In this document: piece after piece, positions 53,521-63,004 of the stretch
Layout: each line of letters starts with the position of its first letter
Position numbering within the stretch: position 1 is the first letter of the stretch
Assembly (NCBI RefSeq): GCF_000021745.1
Contig: NC_011666.1
Span: 3,437,001-3,501,000, forward strand
Origin: Methylocella silvestris BL2
Lineage (GTDB): Bacteria > Pseudomonadota > Alphaproteobacteria > Rhizobiales > Beijerinckiaceae
Reading direction: 5' to 3'
DNA length: 64,000 bases
Program-made: the position numbers and the translations under genes
The notes under the pieces: model-generated
Told to the model about the DNA's origin: nothing
The model's database searches: none
The model's input: the letters and a program-made list of their open reading frames with translations, nothing else

Positions 53521-54900
53521 ATGACGCCGCTTCGCTCCCTCATCTTGTTTTTTTTCATCGCGGCGACGGCTTTCGCAGCCGTCGCCGCTTCTGCGCCCAA
53601 ACCGTGGCGGGGCGCACTATATGGCGCGGCTGCGTATATTCCCGACCTCAACAAGCCGGCGCGCGCGGCTTTCATCATCAACACGACCCCGGCGGCGGCG
53701 ACAAACGAGGATTCCGACTGGCTCGCCCTTGCGGCGCAATTCAATGCGCTCGTCCTGTCGATTCCGATCGATTACACGAAGCCCGACGCCGGCGCGCAAA
53801 GAATCCTCGACACGCTTGCGGCCGGATCGCGCCTGTTCGTCGATCATCCGGAGATGAAAAATCTCGGCGTTGTGCTGTTTGGCTTTTCGGCGGGCTCGGC
53901 CGGCGCCGCGCGCGCGGCCTCAAGCCCGCTTTTGTCCAATCCCGATCCGGACAAACCGCCGCAGCGCGTCCTGGCGGTGATCAATCTCGACGAGATCGAC
54001 GGGGGGGCCTATGAGGCGCCGATGTCGACGCCGCAATTGCTTTTGTCGGATGCAGGCGATCAGTTCGGCGGACTCCTGACCCCGGTCGAATCGTCAAATC
54101 CGCCGATTTCGCACGACGCCTATGTGCGCAAACGCGCGAATGGCGGGGCGCCGATCACCGTGGTCAATGAGCCGGGCCATTTTCACGGCGGCGCGCGCTA
54201 TCGCTACCGCAACAGGGTCGACTACGGCTTCATGCGGATCTGGCTCGAGGAGGTTTTCAAAGCGCGGCTGCCGCCGGAGCCGCCGGTCGCCGCGCCGGCG
54301 CTCGCGCCAAATTGGCGCGGCCATTCGGGCTGGCTTGGCGCCTACGACGTCGCGACGAACACCGCGAGCTTGCCATGGGGTGATGATGAGCGCATGGTCA
54401 ATGTCGAGATAGCGCCGCGCGCGGATTACTCGGGCGATCGTCCGTTCATCTGGCTGCCGAGCGAGCGCGCTGCAAAAATCTGGCGAACCTATGCGGTCGA
54501 GGGCGTTTTGCCGCCGCGCGAGCCAGACCGGCCCTTGACGGCGACCGATGCTTTCCTTCGCCCCGGCGACGACGTCAAGAACGGCAAGCACGACATGCGT
54601 CTTCCGCCTTTTTCCGAGCCAGCGCGCGGGGCGGCCCCGATCGAGCGGCTTCGGTGCGATCTCGCGCCCGCCGGGACGGGGGCGGTCCTGATCGCATTCG
54701 ACCGCGCCATTGTCTCGGGCGAGGCGAGCGTCGAAGGCGTCGCCAAATCCGACGGGCCGCCACAAGTCTGGTCGAATGTCATGATTGTCCCGCTGAAGGC
54801 GGGGGTCGGCGCGGGGTCGCTCAAAATCGCTTTGAGCCATATCCCGCCAAAAGACGGTGGCGCGCCGATCGATTTCACGCTTGCCGCAGCCTGTCAGTAA
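53521..54900 (+). CDS. Secreted alpha/beta-hydrolase-like protein
   Basis: A 459-residue exported protein. Signal peptide MTPLRSLILFFFIAATAFAAVAA, then an alpha/beta hydrolase-like domain with the nucleophile elbow GFSAGSAGAARAAS and a late histidine in NEPGHFHGGARYR. From about residue 270 a second region of unknown fold follows, ending in a beta-rich segment. It may be a secreted esterase. The start at 53521 removes an unlikely N-terminal extension of 55 residues. The gene lies alone between hsp20 and the DUF7007-like gene. Confidence 0.75.
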   Translation: MTPLRSLILFFFIAATAFAAVAASAPKPWRGALYGAAAYIPDLNKPARAAFIINTTPAAATNEDSDWLALAAQFNALVLSIPIDYTKPDAGAQRILDTLAAGSRLFVDHPEMKNLGVVLFGFSAGSAGAARAASSPLLSNPDPDKPPQRVLAVINLDEIDGGAYEAPMSTPQLLLSDAGDQFGGLLTPVESSNPPISHDAYVRKRANGGAPITVVNEPGHFHGGARYRYRNRVDYGFMRIWLEEVFKARLPPEPPVAAPALAPNWRGHSGWLGAYDVATNTASLPWGDDERMVNVEIAPRADYSGDRPFIWLPSERAAKIWRTYAVEGVLPPREPDRPLTATDAFLRPGDDVKNGKHDMRLPPFSEPARGAAPIERLRCDLAPAGTGAVLIAFDRAIVSGEASVEGVAKSDGPPQVWSNVMIVPLKAGVGAGSLKIALSHIPPKDGGAPIDFTLAAACQ

Positions 54901-55166
54901 CATTTTGAATTTGCAGCAATTTTTTGTCGCCCGAATGTGCGTTCGGTCGGAAAGCGCTTCGGGGCGCGTCGCCCCTGCCATCCGAAACGCTCCCGGCAAT
55001 CGCATTAAATTCGAGCGAGGCGAGAAAGCTGCGCTTAGGCGGCGCCGATTTATGCTTCGGCGGCGTTAAGCATGGGCGCGCTCCGGCCGATTAAGCGGGG
55101 CCGCCCTTTTTTAACGCGCGAAGAATTGGCATTGGCGCCGCCTGACAGGCGACGCGGAGATTTGCG

Positions 55167-55925
55167 ATGAGTCATATTACATTGGATCCAGGTGATCTGT
55201 TCGCCGTTCCGGCGTCAAGCCCCAGGGACATGCGCGGCCCGAGAGTGGGTCCGCAACCCTCGCTGTGGGATAAATTGCTGCGCCGGCCCGCGCCGGCGCC
55301 GTCAGCTTCCCCCTGGGGGACGATCACCGAGGCCCATGAGATCGCGCCGGGCGTCATGTGGTTTCGCGCCAACGCGCGGAGCGGCTACAGGCTGTCGCCC
55401 CGCCGGCAGAAGGCGCTGCCGCGGTCGATGCGGACCGTAGACGGCTGGTATGAAGACACCACCGAATGGGCCGCCGTCGCAGTCGTTTTCGCAAACATCT
55501 TTGACGAGATGCCTGCGGGCGGCGAGGCGAGCGGCCGCTCTCTCTATGAACTTGGCAAAGAAACCCTCAAGCACTGGAGGCCGGAAGCCTTTGAGGGCTG
55601 GTTCGAAACCAGCCTTGACATGGATGAGATCTGGTCCTTGCCGGTCATGCGGTTTCACCGGCTGCACGCGGATCGCTGGATGGCGCTCGGCTCCTTCCAT
55701 GCGTCATACGGCTATGTGATCGAGGCCGGCGGTCCGCGCCCTCATGTGCGCGCCAAACGCGGCGGCGATCCGCCTTATGGCGCGGTCACAGGTTTGCCGC
55801 GCGCGGAAATCCGCCGCTTCGCCGTCGAGGTCGGCGAACTTCATCAGGGACGCGGCAAACCCTTTCTGATCGATCCCGACCGCCACGCGGAAATCGCCAT
55901 TGAGGAAGACGCGGTTTTGGCGTGA
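55167..55925 (+). CDS. DUF7007-like hypothetical protein
   Basis: A 252-residue soluble protein. The middle holds SPWGTITEAHEIAPGVMWF, then SGYRLSPRRQKALPRSM and VDGWYEDTTEWAAVAVVFANIF, an order that I associate with DUF7007, a family found in Hyphomicrobiales on plasmids and integrated elements. C-terminal segments such as HRLHADRWMALGSFHASYGYV are familiar from the same family. GGAG lies before the ATG. Its function is unknown; no other mobile-element gene surrounds it, so it may be a stray or domesticated copy. Confidence 0.65.
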   Translation: MSHITLDPGDLFAVPASSPRDMRGPRVGPQPSLWDKLLRRPAPAPSASPWGTITEAHEIAPGVMWFRANARSGYRLSPRRQKALPRSMRTVDGWYEDTTEWAAVAVVFANIFDEMPAGGEASGRSLYELGKETLKHWRPEAFEGWFETSLDMDEIWSLPVMRFHRLHADRWMALGSFHASYGYVIEAGGPRPHVRAKRGGDPPYGAVTGLPRAEIRRFAVEVGELHQGRGKPFLIDPDRHAEIAIEEDAVLA

Positions 55926-55997
55926 TCCGCGCGCGCCGCCTGGCTCTTTGCCGGAAGCTGCGCTCCAAAAATTGAACCACACGTCAAGCGTCACCTC

Positions 55998-57470
55998 ATG
56001 TCTGGAACCGATCAATTCATGGCCAGTCTCGCCTCGCATATCACGCAGACAAGGGACGCCCCGACGATCTCGGCGCCGGTCTTCACCGGGCTGGTACGGA
56101 CGCTCGACGTGTTGCTTTTCCTCGTCGCCGCGGCGATTGCGGACACCTGGCTTGGCGGCGTCTTTGAGACGCAATTGCAGGGGCCGCTGATGCTGGCGGC
56201 CATCATCGGCGCCGGCGCGGGAAGCATGGTTCTCACATCCGAGGGCGTCTACGCCATCGAGCGCCTGCGCCGGCTCAGATTGCAACTCTGGCCGATTGTG
56301 AAGGCGGGGACCCTTGCCGGGGCGGCGGCGATCATCGGCATCTTTTTCGTCGGCGCGGAGACGCAGGCGCCGCGCGCCTTTCCCTTCGTTTTCGCTTTTG
56401 CAGCGCTGCTGCTGCTGGCCGGGAGCCGCGTCGGCCTCGCCATGCTGATGACGCGCTGGACTCTCGCCGGCCGCTTTCGTCGGCGGATAGCCGTCGTCGC
56501 GGTCAGCGAGTTCAGCCGCGAGTTCATTGAGCGGCTGCGGGCGGAGCCGGATGATTTTGAGATTGCGGGCGTCTATGACGATCGTCTACGCTCCGGCCGC
56601 GTGCCCGGCGTTCACGCCAATGTCGTCGTGCGTGGCTCCGTCGCCGATCTCGTCCGCGACAGCCGGGCGGAGCGAATCGACGTGATCGCCGTCGCTTTGC
56701 CGCTCGGCGCGGCGCAGCGGATCGCCGATGTCCTGGAGCAATTGAGCAGCACGGTCGCCGACGTCTGCCTGACGGCAGATCTCGCCGGCCTTGCCTACCA
56801 CGGACATCAGTTCGGCGCCGTCGGCGCCAATCCGGTGATCGCCATCGGCGAAAACCCGATGAAGGACTGGAGCGCCGCCAAGAAGATGTGCTTCGACTAT
56901 GCGGCGGGGATTATTGCGCTCGTCATTTTATCGCCGCTGCTCGCCGTTCTCGCTCTTGCCGTCAAGCTGGACAGCCGCGGGCCGATCTTGTTCCGGCAGC
57001 CGCGTCTTGGCTTCAACAACCGCATGTTCGTCTGTTACAAATTCAGAACAATGTATGCAGATATGACGGATGTCATGGCCGACAAGCAGACGACCCGCGA
57101 CGATCCGCGCATCACCCGCGTCGGGCGATGGATGCGCAAGCTTAGTCTCGATGAATTGCCGCAGCTGCTCAATGTGTTGAACGGCACCATGTCGCTTGTC
57201 GGACCGCGGCCGCACGCGCCGAACACAAAGGCGGCCGACCGACTTTTCGCCGATGTGGTGCAGAAATACGCCCTGCGGCATCGGGTCAAGCCCGGCATCA
57301 CGGGCTGGGCGCAGGTCAATGGCTGGCGCGGCGAGACGGCGACCGTGGAGCAGGTCGAAAATCGCGTGCGATGCGACCTTTTTTATATCGACAATTGGTC
57401 GGTGGTGTTCGATCTCAAAATCGCCGTCATGACTGTTTTAAGGGAAATCCGCAGCCAGAATGCGTTTTGA
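55998..57470 (+). CDS. Exopolysaccharide priming sugar-phosphate transferase
   Basis: A 490-residue membrane enzyme that attaches the first sugar phosphate to undecaprenyl phosphate. Four N-terminal membrane helices (about 28-130), then a CoA-binding-like cytoplasmic domain (about 150-280, IAVVAVSEFSREFIERL), then one membrane helix and the catalytic domain (about 300-485) with PRLGFNNRMFVCYKFRTMY, LDELPQLLNVLNGTMSLVGP split as usual, and RPHAP. This is the WcaJ/PssY-like architecture. No other polysaccharide genes lie within the window, so this may be a stand-alone copy. The start could also be the ATG at 56025. Confidence 0.92.
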   Translation: MSGTDQFMASLASHITQTRDAPTISAPVFTGLVRTLDVLLFLVAAAIADTWLGGVFETQLQGPLMLAAIIGAGAGSMVLTSEGVYAIERLRRLRLQLWPIVKAGTLAGAAAIIGIFFVGAETQAPRAFPFVFAFAALLLLAGSRVGLAMLMTRWTLAGRFRRRIAVVAVSEFSREFIERLRAEPDDFEIAGVYDDRLRSGRVPGVHANVVVRGSVADLVRDSRAERIDVIAVALPLGAAQRIADVLEQLSSTVADVCLTADLAGLAYHGHQFGAVGANPVIAIGENPMKDWSAAKKMCFDYAAGIIALVILSPLLAVLALAVKLDSRGPILFRQPRLGFNNRMFVCYKFRTMYADMTDVMADKQTTRDDPRITRVGRWMRKLSLDELPQLLNVLNGTMSLVGPRPHAPNTKAADRLFADVVQKYALRHRVKPGITGWAQVNGWRGETATVEQVENRVRCDLFYIDNWSVVFDLKIAVMTVLREIRSQNAF

Positions 57471-57488
57471 CGGTGTATGCCGCCGACG

Positions 57489-57782
57489 TTAGGTCGGCGG
57501 GGCCGGCGCGAGTCGCGCCGCGGCCTCGACCCGCCAGCGGATGGTGAGCGCCTGCGTGGACGCCGCGCCTTCATCTGCTGGAATCAGGAGAACGAGCGGG
57601 CGCTGGACGAAAGCCGCAGGGGCCCTTGCTTTCGTCTGGGCGGCGTTCGGCGATGCATCAAAACGAAAATTTGAAGATCCCGCATTCAGGGCGCGGGCGC
57701 TCACCGGGAACTGCGCCTGCGCGCGGCCCCTTGCATTGTCCAGCGGTTGGCGCTGACGTTCGAAACGAATGGTTGCTCTCAT
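57489..57782 (-). CDS. Small hypothetical protein
   Basis: A 97-residue basic, Ala-rich protein (MRATIRFERQRQPLDNARGR). A GGAG nine bases before the ATG and its place 36 bases after another small gene support expression. I do not recognise a family. Competing open frames on the plus strand look worse by codon use. Confidence 0.45.
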   Translation of the reverse strand: MRATIRFERQRQPLDNARGRAQAQFPVSARALNAGSSNFRFDASPNAAQTKARAPAAFVQRPLVLLIPADEGAASTQALTIRWRVEAAARLAPAPPT

Positions 57783-57818
57783 CGGAATCTGCTCCGTATC
57801 GTTTCATCTCCGCGCCGA

Positions 57819-58010
57819 TCAGCGCGGCGGCGACATCTCGACCCTGGCGCTTTCTCCGAATTTTTTATGTTGGATCCCCACGCCGGCATAAAGAAGGCCG
57901 CTCATGATGGCGACGACGGCGCCGAAGGCGGCCAGCCAGGCGCAGGCTTCGCGCCAGCATAGAATGCTCGCAAAAGAAGGCCCTGCGATTATTTGTGCGC
58001 GCTGATTCAT
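57819..58010 (-). CDS. Small single-helix membrane protein
   Basis: A 63-residue protein with one membrane helix (WLAAFGAVVAIMSGLLYAGVG). The ATG at 58010 has GGAG upstream, inside the last codons of the preceding small gene, and the start overlaps that gene's stop as ATGA. Such coupling suggests a real short operon. Function unknown. Confidence 0.55.
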   Translation of the reverse strand: MNQRAQIIAGPSFASILCWREACAWLAAFGAVVAIMSGLLYAGVGIQHKKFGESARVEMSPPR

Positions 58011-58237
58011 GCTTTGCACTCCAAAAGCCGTCTTCGTCGACTTACAGGCCATATATTTTGCAGATCAGCCAAAATAAATGCAAAACAAACAAGATTGTAT
58101 TCAGTAATTAGATAAAAAAATTCCTGCGCATCTGCTGGAAAATGCGCAGGAACGAGAACATCGGGAGGTATTAAAAGCGATTTGCGAGCATATTTGTTCC
58201 AGCACTCGCGATCAAAAAATCCAGTAATCGCCTGCAT
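58007..58237 (-). CDS. Small hypothetical protein, coupled to next gene
   Basis: A 76-residue protein of low GC coding (starts MQAITGFFDREC) with a hydrophobic stretch near residues 42-60. Its stop TGA overlaps the next start in ATGA. The ribosome-binding site is weak, so the true start may differ. No family recognised. Confidence 0.4.
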   Translation of the reverse strand: MQAITGFFDRECWNKYARKSLLIPPDVLVPAHFPADAQEFFYLITEYNLVCFAFILADLQNIWPVSRRRRLLECKA

Positions 58238-58625
58238 CGACGCCAGTGATCATTTCGAAATCAAGAGAACCGGCAGACGACTCGGGCGGCGTCGCAACCC
58301 TTGAAGTCGCCTATCGATCTTCTTTCATTCTTATGACCGGTCGACGTCGAAGTCTTTGTGCGAAATCTCACCTGACGAGACCGGGCGCTCCCGCAGGACG
58401 AGACAATCGCCGATCAACAGAACCTCGGCGAGCGTAACCCTTGCCGTTCACGCCCCGCTTGCGTATGCAGAGAGGCGTGTCATTGTTTCTATTGATCGAG
58501 GACCAGCAGGCCATTCGCCGCCCCGCAGGGCTCGCTTGACGGCGACAATTCAGATCGTAACTGCGCGGCCGCCATGCGTCCTTAGGACGTCCTTACCTTA
58601 TTCTTAACTTGCAGGCGGGACGTAG
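58238..58625. other. Intergenic region, nothing recognised
   Basis: About 390 bases between divergent genes. No gene, hairpin or repeat is apparent. A short AT-rich patch at 58575-58610 may be the promoter of the regulator gene that follows. Confidence 0.35.
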
Positions 58626-61600
58626 GTGCGGATCGAAAGGCGTCAGAAAGGGGAGAAGGTGCCGCGGCTGTCCTTCGATGGGTTTGTTCTCGACGCCGCG
58701 AACGCTTTGCTCTGGCGCGGACAGGAACGCGTCGCGCTGGCTCCGAAGCCTTTCGGCGTGCTGTGCTATCTGGTTGAACGCGCTGGCGAACTTGTCACCA
58801 AGGACGAGCTTCTCGACACCGTCTGGAACAATCTTCACGTCACCGAATCGAGTTTGAGCGTGTCCATCAACGCCTTGCGCCTGGCGCTCGGCGACGATAG
58901 CAAGGCGCCGCGTTTTGTCGAGACGGTGACGCGGCGCGGCTATCGCTTTATCGCGCCGGTCTCCGTCGAGACCTCGGTCGAGCCGCAGGAGGCGCCGCGC
59001 GCAAGAGCTCCGGCGCCGATCCGGCCGCCGCGTCCGCATTGGTGGGTTGGCCGCGAAAGCGCGCTCGCAAGCATGGAGCAATGGTTCGAGCAAGCGGTGT
59101 GGGGGCGCCGCCAGACCGTTTTCATTACCGGCGAGGCCGGCATCGGCAAGACCACCTTTGCGGAAATGCTGGTCGACCGACTCGCCAATCGGGAGGTTGG
59201 AGTTCTAATCGGCCGCTGCATCGAGCATTTCGGCACGGATGAAGCCTTTCTTCCGCTAAATGAGGCGTTGTCCGACGGCTGCGCCGGCCCGGACGGCGAT
59301 TTTCTGCTGCAAACGCTGCGGGATTATGCGCCGACCTGGCTCGCCCAATTGCCGGGGCAGATCGAAGGCCGCGATCCCGCCGCCCTGAAAAGCGAGACCT
59401 TCGGCGCCTCGCGCGAGCGAATGCTGCGCGAATTCTGTGAGCTGATGGAAGAGCTTAGCAAGGATCGCCCCTGGCTCATCGTGCTTGAGGATCTGCACTG
59501 GAGCGACTACGCGACGCTGGACGTGCTGTCTCGCTTCGCCCAGCGCGGCCAGGACGCGGCGGTCATGGTCGTCGCGACCTATCGGCCGATCGACGTCGCT
59601 GTCGGCGGTCATCCGATGCGCGCCGTCCATCAGGAATTGCAGATTCACGGCCGCTGCTCGGAAATCGCCCTTAACAAATTGTCTCACCCCGAAGTCGAGC
59701 GCTATCTCGCCCTGCGGCTCGGCGACGCCGAACTCGCGCGCTCGCTGGCGCCGATGGTGCTACGGCGCACCGGCGGCCATCCTTTGTTTGTCGTGTCGCT
59801 CGTCGATTATTTCATCGATCAGGGCGAGCTCATCGCGGCGCCAGAGGGTTGGCGGCTCGCCCCGGCAAGACCGTCTCGCAGGAGGGCATGCCGCGCGACC
59901 TGCATGAAATGATCGCGCGGCAGATCGACCGCCTGCCCGCCAACGAGCAGCGTCTGCTGGAAGCTGCGAGCGCGATCGGCGCGGAATTTTCCGCCGCCGC
60001 GGTCGCCGGCGGCATGGGCAAGGAGCCTGAGGAGGTCGAACTCGCCTTCGAAGAGCTTGCGCGGAAGGGCCAGGCGCTGAGCGCGGACGGGATCTCCGAA
60101 TGGCCCGATGGGACGGTCGCCGGGCGCTACGCCTTTTTGCACGCCCTCTACCAGGAAGTTCTTTACGACCGGCTTTCGCCGGCCCGCCGCGTCATGCTGC
60201 ACCGGCAATTGGGGGCGACGCTCGAACGCGGATATGGCGCGCGGACCTCGGAAATCGCTCCCGTGCTTGCTCTGCATTTCGAAGAAGGCCGCGATTTCGC
60301 GCGCACGGTGCGCTATCTCGCCGAAGCCGCCGACGGCTCGACCCGGCGCTTCAGCAACCAGGAGGCGGCGACCTATTTGACGCGCGCGCTGAGTCTCGTC
60401 GAGCGCCTGCCCGCCGGCGAGGATCGCCTGTCGGCCCGCCTCGATCTTCTTAACAAGCGCGGCTGGGCGCGCCGTTCGGCCGGAGATCTGCCGGGCTCGC
60501 TCGCCGATATTTCAGTCATGGTCGTCTGCGCTGCCGAGGCGGGTCAGCCCGCTGTCGAAGTCGCCGGACTGATGGATCTCAGCCGTTTCTGCCTCTATGT
60601 CGAGCGCAGCCGCTGCCTCGATCTGGCGCGGCAGGCTGTCGTCAAGAGCGAGGCGCTGGACGACGAAGTCATGAAAGCCCTTATCCGCGGCAACAGCTCC
60701 AATCTCAGTCTTCTGCTGGAGGGCTGGAGCGCCGAGCAGGCGGAGATCTGCTATGAGGCAATGCGGATCACCGCAAGCTCCAAGGATCCGCGCATCGTCC
60801 TGCGGCGATGCTCAATCGATATGGTGTTGCAGTATCTCACCTCGAACTATCGGGCTTGCTGCGCCGGAACCGCGGTCGCTCAGGCGATGGCCCAGGCGAT
60901 CGGCGACGTCTATCTCTTCGCCATTTATAATATGCTGGAGGCCTTCGCCTATCTTCACCTTGGCGAATGGCGTCAATTGCTGCAGAGCGCCAGCGCGGCG
61001 TTGGCGATGAGCCAGAGGAACGCCAATAAACAGGCGGCGGCGCTGGGCGAATTTTCGATCGCATGGCTGCACGCGGAGGCGCTCGACTTCGCCGGGGCAA
61101 AACGGCGCGCCGAGGCGGTCATCGACGCCGATATCGAAAAGAATCCCTTCAACTTTTTTTTGGGGCGGAATCTGCTGCTCAAGGCCGCGGTTGGCCTTCG
61201 CGACTATGACGAGGCGAAGGCCCAGCTCGAAGCGATCCAACGCAAGATCGACGTCGAGGGCGTCTCGATGGACACCTCGTTTTATCCGCATCATTATTTC
61301 TGCGTCTGCCGCTACTGGCTGGAAATCGGCGATCTGCCGCGCGCGCGGGAGGAGGCGCTAGGGCTCAACGCTTACGCCTCGCCGCAGCGGGAGCAGACTT
61401 ACCTCGCGCTGTCTCACAGTATTCTTGGTGAAATCGCCGCGCTCGAAAACGCGCCGGAGGAGGCCGCGGCGCATTTCGCCAAGGGCGTCGAGATCGTCGA
61501 AGCCGGGGAGGCGCCGCTCGCCGCCTGGCGGCTCTATCTGGCGTTCGCTGGCTTTCATCAGACGACCGGCGACGCCGGCGCGGCGGCGGCGCTGAAAGCG

Positions 61601-61798
61601 AAGGGCGAGGCCATCGTCAATCGCCTTGCCGGCATGTTCGACGAGCGCCATCCGCTGCGCGCCAGCCTGCTTGAAAATTACGAGGCGGAAGCGCGGCGCG
61701 CGCCGCTCAATCCGGAAGTTCCGCCAAATCTGCCGGCTCGACGCGCGGACGCGCATTCTTCTCGTGGCGGAAACGGCTCGAGTCCTCATAAACCTTGA
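58626..61798 (+). pseudogene. Winged-helix/AAA ATPase/TPR regulator, split by a frameshift
   Basis: Two overlapping frames make one large regulator of about 1,057 residues. The first (GTG at 58626 to 59912) encodes an OmpR-type winged helix (PKPFGVLCYLVERAGELVTK, RRGYRFIAPV) and an AAA_16 ATPase with Walker A TGEAGIGKTTFAEML and Walker B WLIVLEDLHWSD. The second continues with REDL-like MPRDLHEMIARQIDRLPANE and runs to 61798 through TPR-like helices. The join is at the C run 59860-59863 (four Cs): one more C restores WRLAPGKTVSQEG across the break. It is either a fresh frameshift or an error in the sequence. Such proteins resemble adenylate-cyclase-linked regulators; ligand unknown. Confidence 0.85.
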
Positions 61799-62795
61799 GG
61801 CGAAGCCGCATAATGGCGCCGAGCGGCCGGTGCGCAGCAAGTCCGCGCCACGGCGTGAAGGAGAGCAAATCATCCGCGTAGACTTGCCGATCGGCGCTAT
61901 AGGCGTCCTGCGGTCCAAGCGTGATCTTTGCGACCCCCTGCGGCGGCGAAAGCGCGTCGGACCATTCGACCGAAGCGTCCTCCACCGGCATTTGCGCAAG
62001 GTCGACGCAAAGCTGCGCTTGCAGCTCATATTCGGCGGTCTTGGTCTTGAAGAACTCGACAACAAGATCGCGAAGGTTCGAGTCGGTGCTATCGGCGCGC
62101 ACGCCGGTCAGCGCGCGAACAGACTCGGACAAAGGAGCGGCTCTTAGCTTGGCGATATAGTCGCCGAAACGGAGCGCCGCCATGGAGTGGAAGGTTTCAC
62201 CCAGAATGTGGTTCGGCGGCGCCGCCATCGCCTTCAATAGAGTTGGCGGCGGCCCGGCGACGGACGTCCATGCGGATTTCAGGAGGCGCCCAATCTCATT
62301 GGACACTCTCAAAAACTCATCTGGCGAATTGTCCGCTTTTTCGATCAAGCCTTGCACGCTGCGATATTGCGCCGGAGTGCCGAAATAGGTGGTGCTGTTG
62401 ACGAGCAGAATGTCCTGATTGCGCGACGCGTCCGCGGCATCGAGCTTTGGTCCTTCGACTCCCAAAACCTTGATCGCCATGCCGCAATTGGACGGCGCGC
62501 GATCGCTGTGAATTTTGCCGGGGGCAGTCGAAAAGCGCACGATGATCGGATAGGTCTTCGGCTCTGCGAACAGGCCCTGCCGCAGATGCTGCGGCAGATT
62601 ATCATAGACTTTCAGCTCGCCCTTCAGCACGCCATGACTCTTGGCGTGCGCCTGCCGCACCGCATGGCGATAGCTCTCGAAGGTCGCTTGGCCGGCGGCC
62701 GCCGCCTTCTCGAGGATCTGCCCGATCACGGCGTCTTCGTCACCAGCGACGACCTCAACGCCGTCACTGTAAGGAACATAGGGAGGGTTCGGCAT
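61707..62795 (-). CDS. Catalase-like haem protein (y4iL-like)
   Basis: A 362-residue protein of the catalase-like haem superfamily, shorter than true catalases (about 480-750). Recognisable parts are SHGVLKGELKVYDNLPQHLRQGLF, YPIIVRFSTAPGKIHSDR and the later DILLVNSTTYFGTPAQYRS. These match the y4iL-like branch of rhizobia. The usual catalase histidine is not where I would expect it, so peroxidase or fatty-acid hydroperoxide chemistry is as likely as catalase activity. The ATG at 62795 is preferred; a longer frame to 62900 adds unlikely residues. Its end overlaps the regulator gene by 92 bases tail to tail. It is divergent from a multihaem cytochrome gene at 63005. Confidence 0.82.
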   Translation of the reverse strand: MPNPPYVPYSDGVEVVAGDEDAVIGQILEKAAAAGQATFESYRHAVRQAHAKSHGVLKGELKVYDNLPQHLRQGLFAEPKTYPIIVRFSTAPGKIHSDRAPSNCGMAIKVLGVEGPKLDAADASRNQDILLVNSTTYFGTPAQYRSVQGLIEKADNSPDEFLRVSNEIGRLLKSAWTSVAGPPPTLLKAMAAPPNHILGETFHSMAALRFGDYIAKLRAAPLSESVRALTGVRADSTDSNLRDLVVEFFKTKTAEYELQAQLCVDLAQMPVEDASVEWSDALSPPQGVAKITLGPQDAYSADRQVYADDLLSFTPWRGLAAHRPLGAIMRLRLKVYEDSSRFRHEKNARPRVEPADLAELPD

Positions 62796-63004
62796 GGGCT
62801 TGCCAGTTGAAAAAAAGAGATCGACAATAGCTAGGTCATAGCAACTCAAAAGCGTCAAAACGCCTGCATGTATTTCACCACCGAATCCATTTTGAATCAA
62901 CCAGCGCTGTCGCTGGCCCGTCTTCCGGGAAATCTGCCACCTGAGCGAGCGGGGCGATCAAACGGAGGCGGCCGATCGGGCGCGCACATTTTCAAGGTAT
63001 CGCC

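Noticed and set aside
53277-53744. N-terminal extension of the Hsp20-like protein
   Set aside because: Basic, low-complexity sequence without family likeness; the ATG at 53276 has GGAGG upstream.
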